DNA of 64,000 nucleotides, taken from an uncultured Ruminococcus sp. Its GTDB lineage: Bacteria; Bacillota; Clostridia; Lachnospirales; Lachnospiraceae. The DNA is taken from NCBI GenBank assembly GCA_900544395.1, contig UQVC01000002.1:98430-162429 (forward strand). Direction: 5' to 3'. Shown here in pieces: positions 35,606 to 43,956 of this stretch. The notes under the pieces are model-generated. The model saw only the letters and a list, made by a program, of their open reading frames with translations, searched no databases and had not been told where the DNA came from. A program made the position numbers and the translations under genes. Within the stretch, counting starts at the first letter, position 1. Every line of letters starts with the position of its first letter.

Positions 35606-37144
35606 TTATTTTACAAGCAGAGATTTTCCTGTCATTTCTTTTGGCTGTTCCATACCCATCAGTTCGATCAAAGTCGGAGCAATATCAGCCAGGCATCCGC
35701 CTTCTCTCAGTTTGTAAGCCGGATCTGCATTGACAAGGATAAATGGTACCGGATTGGTTGTATGTGCTGTAAATGCTTCCCCTGTCGTCTCATCGATCAG
35801 CTGCTCTGCATTTCCATGGTCTGCGCAGATAAACATCTGTCCATCCACTTCTTTCAAAGCATCCACTGCTTTTCCTACACACTCATCCACTGCTTCGATC
35901 GCCTGGATTGCTGCATTCTCTACTCCTGTGTGTCCAACCATATCTGGATTTGCAAAGTTGATGATGATCACATCATATTTGTCAGATTTGATCGCATCTA
36001 CCAGTTTATCGCATACTTCATAAGCGCTCATCTCCGGTTTCAGGTCATATGTCGCCACTTTTGGAGATTTTACAAGAATTCTGTCTTCTCCTTTATTTGG
36101 CTCTTCCACACCACCGTTGAAGAAGAACGTTACGTGTGCATATTTCTCTGTCTCTGCGATACGAGCCTGTGTCATGTTATGAGCTGCCAGGAACTCTCCA
36201 AATGTATTTGTAATCTCTTCTTTCACAAATGCTACCTGTTTGTTCTGGATCGTCACATCATACTCTGTGAAGCATACGAATGTTGTCTTGACTCTCTCTC
36301 CTCTGTCGAATCCTTCAAAACTGTCATCGCAGAATGTTCTTGTGATCTCTCTTGCACGGTCCGGGCGGAAGTTAAAGAAGATCACAGAATCTCCGTCTTT
36401 TACGGTTGCCACCGGTGTTCCGTCTTTTACGATCACCATTGGCTCTACGAACTCATCTGTCTTATCTGCATCGTAAGAAGCCTGAATCCCTGCTGTCGCA
36501 GATTCTGCCTGTACGCCTTCTCCTTTTACCAGTGCGTTGTAAGCTCTCTCCACTCGATCCCAGCGGTTATCTCTGTCCATTGCATAGTAACGCCCGCTGA
36601 CAGATGCCACTTCTCCAACACCAATTTCTTTCATCTTTGCTTCCAGAGCTTCTACATATTCTTTTCCGGATGCCGGCGGCGTGTCACGTCCGTCCAAGAA
36701 GCAGTGTACATATACATTCTCCACTTCCTCTCTCTTTGCCAGTTCCAGAAGTCCGTAAATATGTCCGTTATGGCTGTGTACACCACCGTCAGAAACCAAT
36801 CCCATCAAATGAAGTGCTGTATGGTTCTCTTTTGCGTTCTTACATGCTGCAAGCAGCGCCTGATTCTCAAAGAAATCTCCGTCTTCAATTGCCTTTGTGA
36901 TCTTTGTCAGCTCCTGGTAAATGATGCGTCCTGCTCCCATGTTCAGATGGCCTACCTCAGAATTTCCCATCTGTCCTTCCGGAAGTCCGACTGCCATTCC
37001 ACTTGCATTTCCTTTTACAAACGGGCACTCTGCCATCAGCTTGTCCATAACCGGAGTTTTTCCTTCCGCTACAGCATTCCCTTTTGTTGTATCATTCAGT
37101 CCATATCCATCTAAGATCATCAATACGGTTGGTTTTTTACTCAT
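35606..37144 (-). CDS. gpmI: Phosphoglycerate mutase, 2,3-bisphosphoglycerate-independent
   Basis: Interconverts 3- and 2-phosphoglycerate by a phosphoserine intermediate, using Mn2+. At 512 residues it has normal iPGM length. D12 in MILDGYGL and the nucleophile S62 in QMGNSEVGHLNMG are present, with later metal residues in FICADHGNAEQ and TAHTTNPVPF. The start giving MSKKPTV is chosen because GGAG sits eight bases upstream, two codons inside the longest frame. Follows the Tim44-like gene in the glycolytic cluster. Confidence 0.97.
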   Translation of the reverse strand: MSKKPTVLMILDGYGLNDTTKGNAVAEGKTPVMDKLMAECPFVKGNASGMAVGLPEGQMGNSEVGHLNMGAGRIIYQELTKITKAIEDGDFFENQALLAACKNAKENHTALHLMGLVSDGGVHSHNGHIYGLLELAKREEVENVYVHCFLDGRDTPPASGKEYVEALEAKMKEIGVGEVASVSGRYYAMDRDNRWDRVERAYNALVKGEGVQAESATAGIQASYDADKTDEFVEPMVIVKDGTPVATVKDGDSVIFFNFRPDRAREITRTFCDDSFEGFDRGERVKTTFVCFTEYDVTIQNKQVAFVKEEITNTFGEFLAAHNMTQARIAETEKYAHVTFFFNGGVEEPNKGEDRILVKSPKVATYDLKPEMSAYEVCDKLVDAIKSDKYDVIIINFANPDMVGHTGVENAAIQAIEAVDECVGKAVDALKEVDGQMFICADHGNAEQLIDETTGEAFTAHTTNPVPFILVNADPAYKLREGGCLADIAPTLIELMGMEQPKEMTGKSLLVK

Positions 37145-37259
37145 GTCCATATCTCCTTTTACTTTCTCTGTGAATTTGCAATTTTTTCATGAAAATCGCA
37201 TCTTTCATTCCGTAACCTATTGTAACTGTTTTTTCCTGATTTTGCAAATATCTTTCACA

Positions 37260-38006
37260 CTAATTTGCAAACTCATCAATATCCATTTCATCCTTTTGCC
37301 GAATTTCATCTAACACCCAGTGATCATTTTTATGAATAAATTTCCAGTATTCATAGAACGCTTCATTTTTCCTGCTTCCGCGTATCATCCTTCCCGTCTT
37401 TTCATCCACCACATAATCGATCATTTTGCCGTGGATCAAATACCAGATATAATCCTGATCTTTCCCCAGATCGTCAAATGTATGTACCGGCACCGCACTT
37501 AAAAGCCGTTCATTTTTCTGCACCGGAACTTCATTTCGAACCTGCATCCACCCCAGCTTCATTACAAAATCATCGTAACACTTCTGACTCATGTAATCTT
37601 TTGCATAATCTGGATCCTGTCTCTTCCAGCATTCCTGGATCACAAAATATGAGTTTTTCACCTGTTTTTGAATCTCATCAATATCCCAGTTATCCCCAAA
37701 ATTCTGATACTGACGCATTTCCCGGTAGCTTCGGGAGGACGCTTTTCTCGATTTGATGAAAAACAAAACAACTCCCGCATTGGCCATCAGAAAAAATCCT
37801 CCAAATGCAACAACACTTCCGACAGGATTGGAACTTCCCCTGCTGCCAGAAGATGAATAATGCGAGCTGCTTCCGGAACTAAATCCCCCGCCTCCTGATG
37901 AGCCGCCGCTTGCGCCACCTGCCCTTGCATGTACTGTAACCGGACTACATACACAAAGAAACAACATTCCTAAAATAAAAAGAACTCTTTTTCCTTTACT
38001 CTGCAT
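37260..38006 (-). CDS. Tim44-like domain protein with signal peptide and glycine/serine linker
   Basis: A 248-residue protein: signal peptide (residues 1-28, cleavage after VHA), a disordered linker of G and S repeats (about 30-62), one membrane helix (about 65-85), then a soluble alpha/beta domain starting IDEIQKQVKNSYFVIQECWK with the Tim44-like fold seen in many bacterial membrane proteins. It probably exposes the domain on the cytoplasmic side or outside; topology is ambiguous. Function unknown. AGGGGG before the ATG fixes the start. It is inserted between tpiA and gpmI. Confidence 0.8.
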   Translation of the reverse strand: MQSKGKRVLFILGMLFLCVCSPVTVHARAGGASGGSSGGGGFSSGSSSHYSSSGSRGSSNPVGSVVAFGGFFLMANAGVVLFFIKSRKASSRSYREMRQYQNFGDNWDIDEIQKQVKNSYFVIQECWKRQDPDYAKDYMSQKCYDDFVMKLGWMQVRNEVPVQKNERLLSAVPVHTFDDLGKDQDYIWYLIHGKMIDYVVDEKTGRMIRGSRKNEAFYEYWKFIHKNDHWVLDEIRQKDEMDIDEFAN

Positions 38007-38126
38007 GGATACCCCCTTTGAATCCACTGAATCTTCATTCTGCCATTTCATTATATCATTTTCATACTACATCGTCATTGTTTTTTTCTGTCTCTCTCAA
38101 AAAATCGAAATGAATATCGAATATGT

Positions 38127-38190
38127 AAAAAACGTCACAATGTACGCTTTCATTGGCTCTCTCACCAATTCTAACGATACATTGTGACGT
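38127..38190 (-). terminator. Terminator after tpiA
   Basis: ACGTCACAATGTA (38132-38144) pairs perfectly with TACATTGTGACGT (38178-38190), with an inner ATTGG/CCAAT stem; the minus-strand transcript ends in TTTTTT. It separates gap-pgk-tpiA from the genes after it. Confidence 0.88.
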
Positions 38191-38231
38191 TCTTTTTTCT
38201 GCTTCTTCAGACTTTTAACAGACAAAATTTC

Positions 38232-38981
38232 CTATTTGTAATTTACGATCTGCCCAAAATCAGCTTTCAGAGAAGCTCCACCTACAAGTCCTCCATCGAT
38301 ATCCGGCTGTGCAAATAATTCAGGAGCTGTTGCAGCGTTTACAGATCCGCCGTACTGGATGCGGATTGCTTCTGCTGTAGCTTCATCATAAACTTCAGCG
38401 ATGCACTCACGGATTCCTTTACAAACTTCCTGTGCCTGCTCTGTTGTAGCTGTTTTTCCTGTTCCGATGGCCCAGATTGGCTCATAAGCGATCACTGCAG
38501 TTTTTGCCTGATCAGCTGTTACATTCTGGAATCCAACTTTTACCTGCTGACGGATGAAATCCATTGTAACACCCTGCTCTCTCTGCTCCAGAGTCTCTCC
38601 ACAGCACATGATCGGTGTGATTCCGTGCTCAAATGCTTTTAGGACTTTTTTGTTGACATCTTCGTTTGTCTCACCGAAGTAGTCTCTTCTCTCTGAATGT
38701 CCTAATACAACATATTTTACTCCTGCATCTACAAGCATTGCCGGAGAGATTTCTCCTGTGTAAGCTCCGCTCTCTTCGAAATACATGTTCTCTGCTCCAA
38801 CCTGAATGTTTGTTCCTTTTACAGCTTCTACAACCGGTACGATATCGATTGCCGGTACACAGAATACTACATCTACTTCTTCATTTGCTACTAATGGTTT
38901 TAACTCTTCTACTAATGCAACTGCTTCGCTTGGAGTTTTATTCATTTTCCAGTTTCCTGCGATAATTTTCTTTCTTGACAT
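38232..38981 (-). CDS. tpiA: Triosephosphate isomerase
   Basis: Interconverts dihydroxyacetone phosphate and glyceraldehyde 3-phosphate. The 249-residue TIM barrel has catalytic K13 in GNWKMN, H95 in LGHSERR and E167 in AYEPIWAIGTG, plus the phosphate loop YGGSV. The ATG giving MSRKKIIAG is preferred over a GTG three codons upstream. Downstream of pgk with an unusual 135-base spacer. Confidence 0.98.
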   Translation of the reverse strand: MSRKKIIAGNWKMNKTPSEAVALVEELKPLVANEEVDVVFCVPAIDIVPVVEAVKGTNIQVGAENMYFEESGAYTGEISPAMLVDAGVKYVVLGHSERRDYFGETNEDVNKKVLKAFEHGITPIMCCGETLEQREQGVTMDFIRQQVKVGFQNVTADQAKTAVIAYEPIWAIGTGKTATTEQAQEVCKGIRECIAEVYDEATAEAIRIQYGGSVNAATAPELFAQPDIDGGLVGGASLKADFGQIVNYK

Positions 38982-39021
38982 ACTCTTCACTCTTTCCAGT
39001 ACTTTTTGTACTCTGTTTATT

Positions 39022-39130
39022 TCAATGTTCCCCTTACTAGGCTCGTAAATACCTCGCCAAGTGCGGAGAACTAAGTAAACGCTAACCTCAAACTGCGCCT
39101 GCGGCTTGTTTTCGCTAAGCTTTTTACTTA
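39022..39130. repeat. Structured intergenic element between pgk and tpiA
   Basis: This block begins at the pgk stop codon and is more GC-rich than other spacers. It contains TAAGTAAA/TTTACTTA arms (39072-39079 and 39123-39130), the repeated TTAGCG-AAAAC and TTAGCG-TTTAC on the minus strand, and the self-complementary GCGCCTGCGGC. It has no reading frame of note. It may be a dispersed repeat or an RNA processing signal. Confidence 0.45.
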
Positions 39131-40317
39131 TCGTTAGCTGCTGCTACTCCCGGGAGTTCTTTTCCTTCAAGGAATTCCAGAGATGCTCCACCACCTGTAG
39201 AGATGTGTGTCATCTTGTCTCCGTATCCTAACTGGTTTACAGCTGCTGCGGAATCTCCACCACCGATGATTGTCACAGCATCTGTCTCAGAAAGTGCTTT
39301 TGCAACTGTTTCTGTTCCGTTTGCAAAGTTTGGCATTTCGAAACATCCCATTGGTCCGTTCCATACAACTGTTTTTGCAGATTTTACTGCTTCAGCATAT
39401 AATTTTGCTGTCTCAGGTCCGATATCCAGTCCCATCCATCCTTCTGGGATTTCATTCTGAGGAACAACCTTGATGTTTGCATCATTAGAGAATTCATCTG
39501 CTGCAACAGCATCTACAGGAAGGAGTAATTTTACACCTTTTTCTTTTGCTTTTTCAATCATATCCAGTGCGTACTGTAAGTAATCTTCTTCCAGAAGAGA
39601 TTTTCCGACATTTCCACCCTGAGCTTTTGTAAATGTGAAGCACATTCCACCACCGATGATCAGTGTATCTACTTTTTCAAGCAGGTTGTTGATTACAGAA
39701 ATCTTGCTGGAAACTTTAGATCCTCCAAGGATTGCAACGAATGGTCTCTCCGGATTTTCTACTGCGTTTCCAAGGAAGTCGATTTCTTTCTGCATTAAGT
39801 ATCCGACAACTGCTGTGTCTACGAACTGTGTCACACCAACGTTAGAGCAGTGTGCTCTGTGAGCTGTTCCGAATGCATCGTTTACGAACACATCACATAA
39901 AGAAGCCAGTTCTTTGGAGAATGCTTCTCCGTTCTTTGTCTCTTCTGCTCTGTAACGTGTATTCTCAAGAAGTACGATATCTCCATCGTTCATTGCTGCC
40001 ACTGCTGCTTTTGCATTCTCGCCTACTACTTCAGCATCTGCTGCAAATTTTACTTCCTGTCCGAGAAGTTCTGACAATCTTACTGCTACCGGTGCAAGAG
40101 ATAATTCCGGTTTTGGCTCTCCCTTCGGTTTTCCAAGGTGTGAGCAAAGGATTACTTTTCCTCCGTCTGCAACTAATTTTTTAATTGTTGGAAGAGCTGC
40201 TACCAGACGGTTTTCGTCTGTGATCTTACCATCGATCAACGGCACGTTAAAGTCACATCTTACAAGCACTCTTTTTCCTTTTACATTGATATCATCTACT
40301 GATTTTTTGTTAAGCAT
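39124..40317 (-). CDS. pgk: Phosphoglycerate kinase
   Basis: Transfers phosphate from 1,3-bisphosphoglycerate to ADP. The 397-residue, two-lobed enzyme opens with RVLVRCDFNVPL and carries LENTRY, the hinge and AILGGSKVSSKI, and the C-lobe nucleotide motif IIGGGDSAAAV with THISTGGGASLEFLEGK. Lies between gap and tpiA. Only 125 bases separate it from gap, and that spacer holds a terminator that should leave some read-through. Confidence 0.98.
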   Translation of the reverse strand: MLNKKSVDDINVKGKRVLVRCDFNVPLIDGKITDENRLVAALPTIKKLVADGGKVILCSHLGKPKGEPKPELSLAPVAVRLSELLGQEVKFAADAEVVGENAKAAVAAMNDGDIVLLENTRYRAEETKNGEAFSKELASLCDVFVNDAFGTAHRAHCSNVGVTQFVDTAVVGYLMQKEIDFLGNAVENPERPFVAILGGSKVSSKISVINNLLEKVDTLIIGGGMCFTFTKAQGGNVGKSLLEEDYLQYALDMIEKAKEKGVKLLLPVDAVAADEFSNDANIKVVPQNEIPEGWMGLDIGPETAKLYAEAVKSAKTVVWNGPMGCFEMPNFANGTETVAKALSETDAVTIIGGGDSAAAVNQLGYGDKMTHISTGGGASLEFLEGKELPGVAAANDK

Positions 40318-40351
40318 TTTGATTGCCTCCCTGTGTTTATTTTCTGTCAGA

Positions 40352-40388
40352 CAAAAAGGTCCGGTCCAAATAAGACCGGACCCTTTGT
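40352..40388 (-). terminator. Terminator after gap
   Basis: GGTCCGGTC (40358-40366) pairs with GACCGGACC (40374-40382), and the minus-strand transcript continues TTTTTGT. Within a gap-pgk cluster this can raise gap expression relative to later genes. Confidence 0.85.
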
Positions 40389-40442
40389 GAGCCTATTTTT
40401 CAAAAATATAATCTAACTGATTAAATTTTTCTATATTTCGAC

Positions 40443-41456
40443 TTACAGTAATGTTCCGAAGTGTTTGATTGTTCTTACCATCTGGCTTGTGTAAGAGTTT
40501 TCGTTGTCATACCAAGAAACAACCTGTACTTCTGTTGTTCCATTGTCTAATGGAAGAGCCATTGTCTGTGTAGCATCAAATAAAGATCCAAATCTCATTC
40601 CTACGATATCGCTGGATACGATCTCATCTGTGTTGTATCCGAAAGATTCGTTAGATGCTGCTTTCATAGCTTCGTTGATCTGATCAACTGTTACGTTTCC
40701 TTCAACTACTGCTGTAAGGATTGTTGTAGATCCTGTTGGTGTTGGAACACGCTGAGCAGATCCGATCAGTTTTCCGTTCAGTTCTGGAATAACCAGACCG
40801 ATTGCTTTTGCTGCACCTGTGCTGTTTGGAACGATGTTGCAAGCTGCTGCACGAGATCTTCTTAAATCACCTTTTCTCTGTGGTCCGTCCAGTGTCATCT
40901 GATCACCTGTGTAAGCGTGAATTGTGCACATGATACCAGATTTGATTGCTGCAAGGTCGTTCAGAGCTTTTGCCATTGGAGCCAAGCAGTTTGTTGTACA
41001 AGAAGCTGCAGAAATGATGTGATCATCTTTTGTCAGCTGCTCGTGGTTTACATTGTATACGATTGTTGGAAGATCGTTTCCTGCTGGAGCAGAGATAACT
41101 ACTTTCTTAGCACCTGCATCGATATGTGCCTGAGCTTTTGCTTTTGATGTGTAGAATCCTGTACACTCCAGAACTACGTCTACGCCGATTTCTCCCCATG
41201 GAAGTTCTTTAGCGTCAGCTTTTGCATAGATTTTGATTTCTTTTCCGTCTACTGTGATAGAATCTTCGCCAGCTTCTACTTTGTCAGCCAGTTCATATTT
41301 TCCCTGTGTAGAGTCATATTTTAACAGGTGTGCTAACATTTTTGGAGATGTTAAGTCGTTGATTGCAACTACTTCATATCCTTCTGCTCCGAACATCTGT
41401 CTGAATGCGAGACGTCCAATACGTCCAAATCCATTAATCGCTACTTTTACTGCCAT
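40443..41456 (-). CDS. gap: Glyceraldehyde-3-phosphate dehydrogenase, type I
   Basis: Oxidises glyceraldehyde 3-phosphate with NAD+ and phosphate. The 337-residue enzyme has the NAD motif INGFGRIGR at residues 7-15 and the catalytic C153 in SCTTNCLAP; D34 after AIN in the cofactor site favours NAD+. AGGAGGAA precedes the ATG. It is the first gene of the glycolytic group and no cggR-type regulator lies upstream, where the PHP-phosphatase ends instead. Confidence 0.98.
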   Translation of the reverse strand: MAVKVAINGFGRIGRLAFRQMFGAEGYEVVAINDLTSPKMLAHLLKYDSTQGKYELADKVEAGEDSITVDGKEIKIYAKADAKELPWGEIGVDVVLECTGFYTSKAKAQAHIDAGAKKVVISAPAGNDLPTIVYNVNHEQLTKDDHIISAASCTTNCLAPMAKALNDLAAIKSGIMCTIHAYTGDQMTLDGPQRKGDLRRSRAAACNIVPNSTGAAKAIGLVIPELNGKLIGSAQRVPTPTGSTTILTAVVEGNVTVDQINEAMKAASNESFGYNTDEIVSSDIVGMRFGSLFDATQTMALPLDNGTTEVQVVSWYDNENSYTSQMVRTIKHFGTLL

Positions 41457-41523
41457 GATTAATTCCTCCTAAAGTTTAAAAAAATTGTTGCTGCTTTGCA
41501 GCTGTTTATTGCAAATCTCTAAC

Positions 41524-41590
41524 GAAGAATTCACTTTGTTAAAGATTCATCAACTACGGTTATTGTACTAAAATAGAAACAAAAATTCAA
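41524..41590 (-). promoter_or_regulatory. gap promoter and leader inverted repeat
   Basis: On the minus strand TTGAAT (41590-41585), 17 bases and TACAAT (41567-41562) form the promoter. The leader just after it holds an imperfect palindrome with arms CTTTAACAAAG and CTTCGTTAGAG around GAATT (about 41516-41543), and nearer the gene a GCTGC/GCAGC hairpin followed by a T tract. These could be operator or leader-control elements. Confidence 0.65.
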
Positions 41591-41605
41591 GCCTAAAATA
41601 TATTT

Positions 41606-42424
41606 TTATAGAACTTGTTTAAAAATAGGTTTTCTATTCTGAAATTCTGTATAATATTTAAAGCCGCAGGTATCTAAAATCTGCGCTGCCTTTTTGAAAT
41701 CATACGCCACATGCTCCGGCTTATGTGCATCGGAACCAATGGTAATGATCTCTCCCCCCAGTTCTTTATATCTGCAAAGAATTTCCGGATGAGGATGACA
41801 AAACGAAAGTCCATATTTCCAACCTGCTGTATTGAGTTCGATCCCCTTGCCCATGGCAATCACTTTTTGCAGGATCGCATCGATTTCTTCCGCATACTTT
41901 TTGTAGGAATATCCTTCTGCCTGACGTTTCCCATAACGTACCACATAATCCAGATGTCCCAACACATCAAACGTTGAAATGGCATCCAGGTTCTCCAGTG
42001 TCGCTGCAAACGTCTCCCGGTAAACGTCTTCATCTGTTCTTCCCTCAAAAATTTCTCCATAATATGGATCCATCCCGTGAACAACGTGAACCGAACCGAT
42101 CACAAAATCAAACGGATACTGACTGACCAGCCTTTGATACGTCTCTGAAAGATGCGGCTGCAGTCCCAGTTCAATTCCTTTTCGGATCCGGATCTTTCCG
42201 GCATATGCATCTTGCCACCGCTCCAATTCCGGAAAATACGCATCCAGATCTACCTGAAACGCCTTTTCTCCGGTATCTTCATGGAACGGATAATCATTGT
42301 CCACATGATCCGTAATACAGACAGACTCTAATCCTTTTTCCAGCGCACTTTCGATCATATCCTGAATCTTTGCCTTACTGTCTGTAGAGAATCTGGTATG
42401 CATATGGGAATCGCTTGTTATCAT
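41606..42424 (-). CDS. PHP-domain histidinol-phosphatase-like protein (HisJ/HisK family)
   Basis: A 272-residue PHP-superfamily phosphoesterase. Metal ligands appear in HMHTRFSTDS (residue 7-16), ITDHVDND, IGSVHVVHG, DVLGHLDYV and the C-terminal IGSDAHKPEHV. Members remove phosphate from histidinol phosphate, yet the location after mnmA, away from other his genes, leaves the substrate open. The start overlaps the mnmA stop in ATGA, so translation is coupled. Confidence 0.88.
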   Translation of the reverse strand: MITSDSHMHTRFSTDSKAKIQDMIESALEKGLESVCITDHVDNDYPFHEDTGEKAFQVDLDAYFPELERWQDAYAGKIRIRKGIELGLQPHLSETYQRLVSQYPFDFVIGSVHVVHGMDPYYGEIFEGRTDEDVYRETFAATLENLDAISTFDVLGHLDYVVRYGKRQAEGYSYKKYAEEIDAILQKVIAMGKGIELNTAGWKYGLSFCHPHPEILCRYKELGGEIITIGSDAHKPEHVAYDFKKAAQILDTCGFKYYTEFQNRKPIFKQVL

Positions 42425-43491
42425 TGGATTGTTCCTCCTCCCAGTACATATTCTCCATCATAAAATACGACAGCCTGTCCGGGAGTGACTGCCCTCTGCG
42501 GCTCATCAAATGTACAAAGGATTTCATCTTCCCCCGTCTTTTCAATGGTGCACCATGCACCTCTGTGATTATAACGTATTTTTGTAAAAACATGCAGCGG
42601 CTCTGTCAAATCTTCGATGGACATAAAATTCAGATTCCGGGCACGCAGCTGCATCGTCATGGATTCTTCTTTCGTACCGATCACAACTTCGTTCGTCTCC
42701 GGCCGGATTTCCAGAACAAATGCCGGATATCCCAGCGCCAGCCCCAGTCCTTTTCTTTGCCCTACCGTATAATGTGTGATTCCTTTGTGACGTCCGAGTA
42801 CCGTTCCATCAGTAAGCACAAAGTTTCCTTCCGGAACTTTGACCCCCGCTTCTTCTTCAATATAGGATGCATAATCCCCGTCCGGCACAAAACAGATATC
42901 CTGGCTGTCCGGCTTGTTCGCAATCCGAAAATTGATCTTTTCTGCAATGGAACGTACCTCTTCCTTCGTGTACTCTCCCACCGGCATCAGTGTTCGTTTC
43001 AGCTGATCCTGGGTCAGATTATACAAAGCATAGGTCTGATCTTTTGCCAAAGTAGCGGAACGCCGGAGCGTATATCTTCCATTTTCCAGCTGCACCACCC
43101 TTGCATAATGTCCAGTCGCAATGTACTCTGCTCCGATTGACAGACTCCTCTGCAAAAGAGATTCCCACTTCACATATCGGTTGCATGCGATGCATGGATT
43201 TGGAGTTCTTCCATTTTGATATTCCTCCACAAAATAATCAATCACATGCTCTTTAAATTCTTTTTTAAAGTTCATCACGTAGTACGGAATCTCCAGTGCG
43301 GCCGCCACTCTTCTTGCATCGTCAACCGCGCTGAGTCCGCAGCATCCGCCGTTTTCTTCCTGCATGGCCTGCTCTTCATCCTGCCAGATCTGCATGGTCA
43401 CTCCAATCACATCATATCCCTGCTCTTTCAGAAGGTATGCTGCTACGGATGAATCTACGCCTCCGGACATTCCCACAACGACTTTGCTCAT
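42421..43491 (-). CDS. mnmA: tRNA-specific 2-thiouridylase
   Basis: Installs sulfur at U34 of tRNAs for Lys, Glu and Gln, using sulfur from a cysteine desulfurase. The 356-residue enzyme has the ATP-pyrophosphatase loop GMSGGVDSS (7-15), catalytic C100 in TPNPC and C200 in DSQDIC. The longest frame starts 41 codons upstream inside nifU; the ATG after GAGGAAGAGG is the true start, one base after the nifU stop. The genomic order nifS-nifU-mnmA makes NifS the likely sulfur donor. Confidence 0.97.
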   Translation of the reverse strand: MSKVVVGMSGGVDSSVAAYLLKEQGYDVIGVTMQIWQDEEQAMQEENGGCCGLSAVDDARRVAAALEIPYYVMNFKKEFKEHVIDYFVEEYQNGRTPNPCIACNRYVKWESLLQRSLSIGAEYIATGHYARVVQLENGRYTLRRSATLAKDQTYALYNLTQDQLKRTLMPVGEYTKEEVRSIAEKINFRIANKPDSQDICFVPDGDYASYIEEEAGVKVPEGNFVLTDGTVLGRHKGITHYTVGQRKGLGLALGYPAFVLEIRPETNEVVIGTKEESMTMQLRARNLNFMSIEDLTEPLHVFTKIRYNHRGAWCTIEKTGEDEILCTFDEPQRAVTPGQAVVFYDGEYVLGGGTIQ

Positions 43492-43492
43492 C

Positions 43493-43930
43493 TTAGTATT
43501 CCTCTTCTTCCTCATCTTCATGAATGTCAGATTTTGGTTTTTCCAGTCCTTCGATCTGAATACCATGTTTCTCTGCATAATCCCAAAGTGCGGCATGGAT
43601 GGCTTCTTCCGCAAGCAATGAACAGTGAACTTTTACCGGTGGAAGCCCGTCCAAAGCTTCCATTACCGCTTTGTTCGTCACCTGCAGTGCCTCATAAATA
43701 CTCTTTCCTTTCACCAGTTCTGTCGCCATACTGCTCGTTGCAACTGCAGCTCCACAGCCAAATGTTTTAAACTTCACATCCTGAATAATCTGATTTTCAT
43801 CAATATCCAGGTAGATTCTCATAATATCTCCACATTTTGCATTGCCGACAGTACCGACACCACTTGCATTTTCAATCTCTCCTACATTTCTCGGGTTCTG
43901 AAAGTGATCCATTACTTTTTCTGTATACAT
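43493..43930 (-). CDS. nifU: NifU/IscU-type iron-sulfur cluster scaffold
   Basis: A 145-residue scaffold on which Fe-S clusters are assembled before transfer to apoproteins. The three cluster cysteines are C33 in NAKCGD, C59 in TFGCGAA and C103 in VHCSLLAE, and D35 is the residue that tunes cluster release. A glutamate-rich tail ends the protein. It is a stand-alone IscU-type domain without the NifU C-terminal part. Encoded between nifS and mnmA. Confidence 0.97.
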   Translation of the reverse strand: MYTEKVMDHFQNPRNVGEIENASGVGTVGNAKCGDIMRIYLDIDENQIIQDVKFKTFGCGAAVATSSMATELVKGKSIYEALQVTNKAVMEALDGLPPVKVHCSLLAEEAIHAALWDYAEKHGIQIEGLEKPKSDIHEDEEEEEY

Positions 43931-43956
43931 ATCTGTTTTCTCCTCTTCTATTATTT

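Noticed and set aside
35357..37114. A 585-codon plus-strand frame opposite greA and gpmI
   Set aside because: Its product is rich in C, H, S and F with no motif, and it lies antisense to two well-supported genes; it arises from the codon bias of the opposite strand.
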